From assembly GCF_000246985.2 (NCBI RefSeq), contig NC_022084.1:429994-493993 (forward strand): 64,000 bases of DNA. Direction: 5' to 3'. The position numbers and the translations under genes are program-made. Below are positions 62,714 through 64,000 of this stretch, piece by piece. The notes beneath the pieces are model-generated. The model was given only the letters and a program-made list of their open reading frames with translations, had not been told where the DNA came from and ran no database searches. The DNA comes from Thermococcus litoralis DSM 5473 (GTDB lineage Archaea; Methanobacteriota_B; Thermococci; Thermococcales; Thermococcaceae). Within the stretch, counting starts at the first letter, position 1. Each line of letters begins with the position of its first letter.

Positions 62714-62885
62714 CTTCTTCTTTTGTTTTTTGCAGTTCTTCAATTATTGATTGGGTGAGGTTTTGAATGTTTTGGGCAGCATTTAAGACGGTTCTTCTAA
62801 TGAGTTGAACTACGACAAAGATTATAATCATGACAATGGCTATCATCATTAGGTACTCTATAGCTGCCTGGGCCTTCCTCTTCAT
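62703..62885 (-). CDS. Small class III signal peptide (type IV pilin-like) protein
   Basis: A 60-residue protein starting MKRKAQAAIEYLMMIAIVMIII: the class III signal peptide pattern with a basic leader, QAAIEYL at the cleavage/assembly site and a hydrophobic helix. Such pilins are processed by the archaeal prepilin peptidase. The rest (RRTVLNAAQNIQNLTQSIIEELQ) would be a short helical body, so it may be a minor or adaptor pilin. GGAGGATGAAAGG precedes the ATG. It follows a 49-residue membrane protein. Confidence 0.8.
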   Translation of the reverse strand: MKRKAQAAIEYLMMIAIVMIIIFVVVQLIRRTVLNAAQNIQNLTQSIIEELQKTKEEVSP

Positions 62886-62889
62886 CCTT

Positions 62890-63039
62890 TCATCCTCCGA
62901 GAGCTTGGGCTATCTGCTTAGCAACAAAGCCTGAGGCTATTATAAAGCCAACTGCGACTGCAGAGGTTATTATCACAAACTCAATTATCTTATCCAAAAT
63001 ATACACGAGCACCTTCTTCTCTTTTTCACTGAGTTCCAT
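62890..63039 (-). CDS. 49-residue membrane protein upstream of the pilin-like gene
   Basis: MELSEKEKKVLVYILDKIIEF, then a hydrophobic helix VIITSAVAVGFIIASGFVA, ending KQIAQALGG. The stop lies 4 bases before the pilin-like ATG, and the final codons contain that gene's SD (GGAGG). Same strand and spacing suggest one operon. No family recognised; it could be a pilus-assembly or membrane partner. Confidence 0.65.
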   Translation of the reverse strand: MELSEKEKKVLVYILDKIIEFVIITSAVAVGFIIASGFVAKQIAQALGG

Positions 63040-63111
63040 ATGACCACCGCTTTTAAAATATGTATAAAGAACTAATAAATCTTTAGCTAAAGCTAAAGAA
63101 AGAAGGGAAGG

Positions 63112-64000
63112 TTAATAAAGCATGACTTCAAAGCCGAGCTCACTTAGCAAATCAGCAAGCTCTTCACTGTCTACATACGCAAGGAGATGATGATTCCCAA
63201 GGGTTCCATCGATGAAATCTTTTGCTTCCATGATTTTGAGTTTCATTTGAGTTCTGCACCTGTGCTCGCTCTTTTCCTGTTCCACAACTTCAACACCTGC
63301 CACTACAACTTTTCTACCTCTAATTTTCAGGAGAGATGCTTTTCCTCTGGGAAGGCTTACTGCTACTCCAACCCCCTTTCCGCTCTCAAAGTGAGACCTA
63401 AGAATGTAATCGCTTATCAAGGGTGCTGTGCAGTGAGCCAATATTATATGATTTTCTCCATAGTCTGCTATATTGCCCATAAACGCAGGCTTATCAAAGA
63501 ATTTCCTTATTAACACCATCCCCAACAATGAGTTTAGTTCTCCCTCACATGCAGCAGGAATTCCTTCAGCGTTAAACATTGCCAGAGCTAAACATGGGGT
63601 AGCTTTAAGCTTGTTCAGCATCTCAAAGCATCCTATTGCAAATCCATCCAAGTTATAGTCGTCAATTATCTTTCTGAGGGCTACATACATCCTACCTGCT
63701 TTCACGAGGTCTTCTCTCTGAGGTTCCTTGATTTCCTTGGCTTTTGCGATTATTTCTTCAATGGCTTTCCATCCTTCAGCTTCCGTTGTCGATTCGTAGT
63801 ACTCGTAGAACTTCTTCAGGCTTATATGCACGTAAGGAAGCTCAAACTTTTCGTTTATGAGCCATACGGAGGTTCTTCCAATCAATCCTAACCTAAGGTT
63901 TAGGAACTTACTCAACATCTCTTTCATGTCATCATAACCAAGAATAGCGGCTTTAAGCTCATCAAAGCTTTTCACTAATGTTGCTGGGATTAACCTGTCC
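63112..64000 (-). CDS. L-fucose/arabinose isomerase-like protein (N-terminus beyond window)
   Basis: The frame is open to the right edge (DRLIPATLVKSFDELKA before the first internal GTG at 63975), so only the C-terminal 295 residues or so are visible. The blocks DGFAIGCFEMLNKLKATPCLALAMFNAEGIPAACEGELNSLLGM and ILAHCTAPLI resemble the C-terminal domains of fucose-isomerase-fold proteins, including the acidic and His metal residues. Whether it isomerises a sugar is unknown. It ends 5 kb beyond the stalk operon and has no helpful neighbours in view. Confidence 0.65.
   Translation of the reverse strand, partial: DRLIPATLVKSFDELKAAILGYDDMKEMLSKFLNLRLGLIGRTSVWLINEKFELPYVHISLKKFYEYYESTTEAEGWKAIEEIIAKAKEIKEPQREDLVKAGRMYVALRKIIDDYNLDGFAIGCFEMLNKLKATPCLALAMFNAEGIPAACEGELNSLLGMVLIRKFFDKPAFMGNIADYGENHIILAHCTAPLISDYILRSHFESGKGVGVAVSLPRGKASLLKIRGRKVVVAGVEVVEQEKSEHRCRTQMKLKIMEAKDFIDGTLGNHHLLAYVDSEELADLLSELGFEVMLY

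Noticed and set aside
1-64000. CRISPR arrays, rRNA genes, origin-type repeats
   Set aside because: No regularly spaced repeats, no rRNA-like stretches and no clustered origin boxes were seen on either strand.

Overview
The window is a piece of a hyperthermophilic euryarchaeal chromosome, most likely a Thermococcus of the lower-GC kind. This rests on gene content. There is a split archaeal RNA polymerase (rpoH-rpoB-rpoA1-rpoA2) followed by L30e, NusA-like KH, S12 and S7. There is an FtsZ-SecE-Spt5-L11-L1-L10-L12 operon, a fused HPS-PHI enzyme of the ribulose monophosphate pathway, a TrmBL2-like chromatin protein, a SnatA-type MarC permease and AglB. Shine-Dalgarno sequences are GGTGA/GGAGG and promoters are TATA-type, with some near-leaderless starts. 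Species assignment is not possible from sequence reading alone.

Layout. 1-9.75 kb, minus strand: truD (cut by the window edge), pth2, a large surface protein, aspS, a KH protein, then a tight six-gene run headed by hps-phi that includes a very divergent FtsZ/tubulin-like protein. 9.9-14 kb: an arginase-fold protein, small regulators, TrmBL2, a TOPRIM protein and DnaG. 14-20 kb, minus: L24e, S28e, L7Ae, AglB and GlmS. 20-26.8 kb: a methyltransferase, a PMT-like glycosyltransferase, RNase HII, a metal ABC transporter, SnatA and FtsY. 26.8-31.4 kb: a C/D box guide RNA, an intact IS607-type element, a frameshifted amidohydrolase, and a prolidase gene broken by a decayed TnpB element. 32-40.4 kb: tRNAs, a tiny ORF, a phosphoesterase-fold protein without metal ligands, a frameshifted flippase, FUN14, PadR, L40e, uridine phosphorylase, threonine synthase, Nre and an alkaline-phosphatase-fold enzyme. 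41-50.6 kb, minus: the RNA polymerase and ribosomal protein operon. 50.8-52.6 kb: five tRNAs and a recently inserted IS with a 10-bp target duplication. 53-58.7 kb, minus: ribosomal stalk genes, ftsZ and dtdA. 59-62.7 kb: a TAXI-TRAP transporter operon. The end holds two tiny membrane/pilin-like genes and the C-terminal part of a fucose-isomerase-like protein that continues past the window.

Most of the window is housekeeping translation, transcription, glycosylation and cell division. The unusual material is: the degenerate FtsZ paralogue that keeps the T7 NxDxxD loop but has lost GGGTGTG; the pseudo-phosphoesterase; the C/D guide RNA with a readable 23S rRNA target; dyad operators upstream of padR and of the TRAP operon; three frameshifts that all sit in homopolymer runs; and several proteins too small for routine gene calling.
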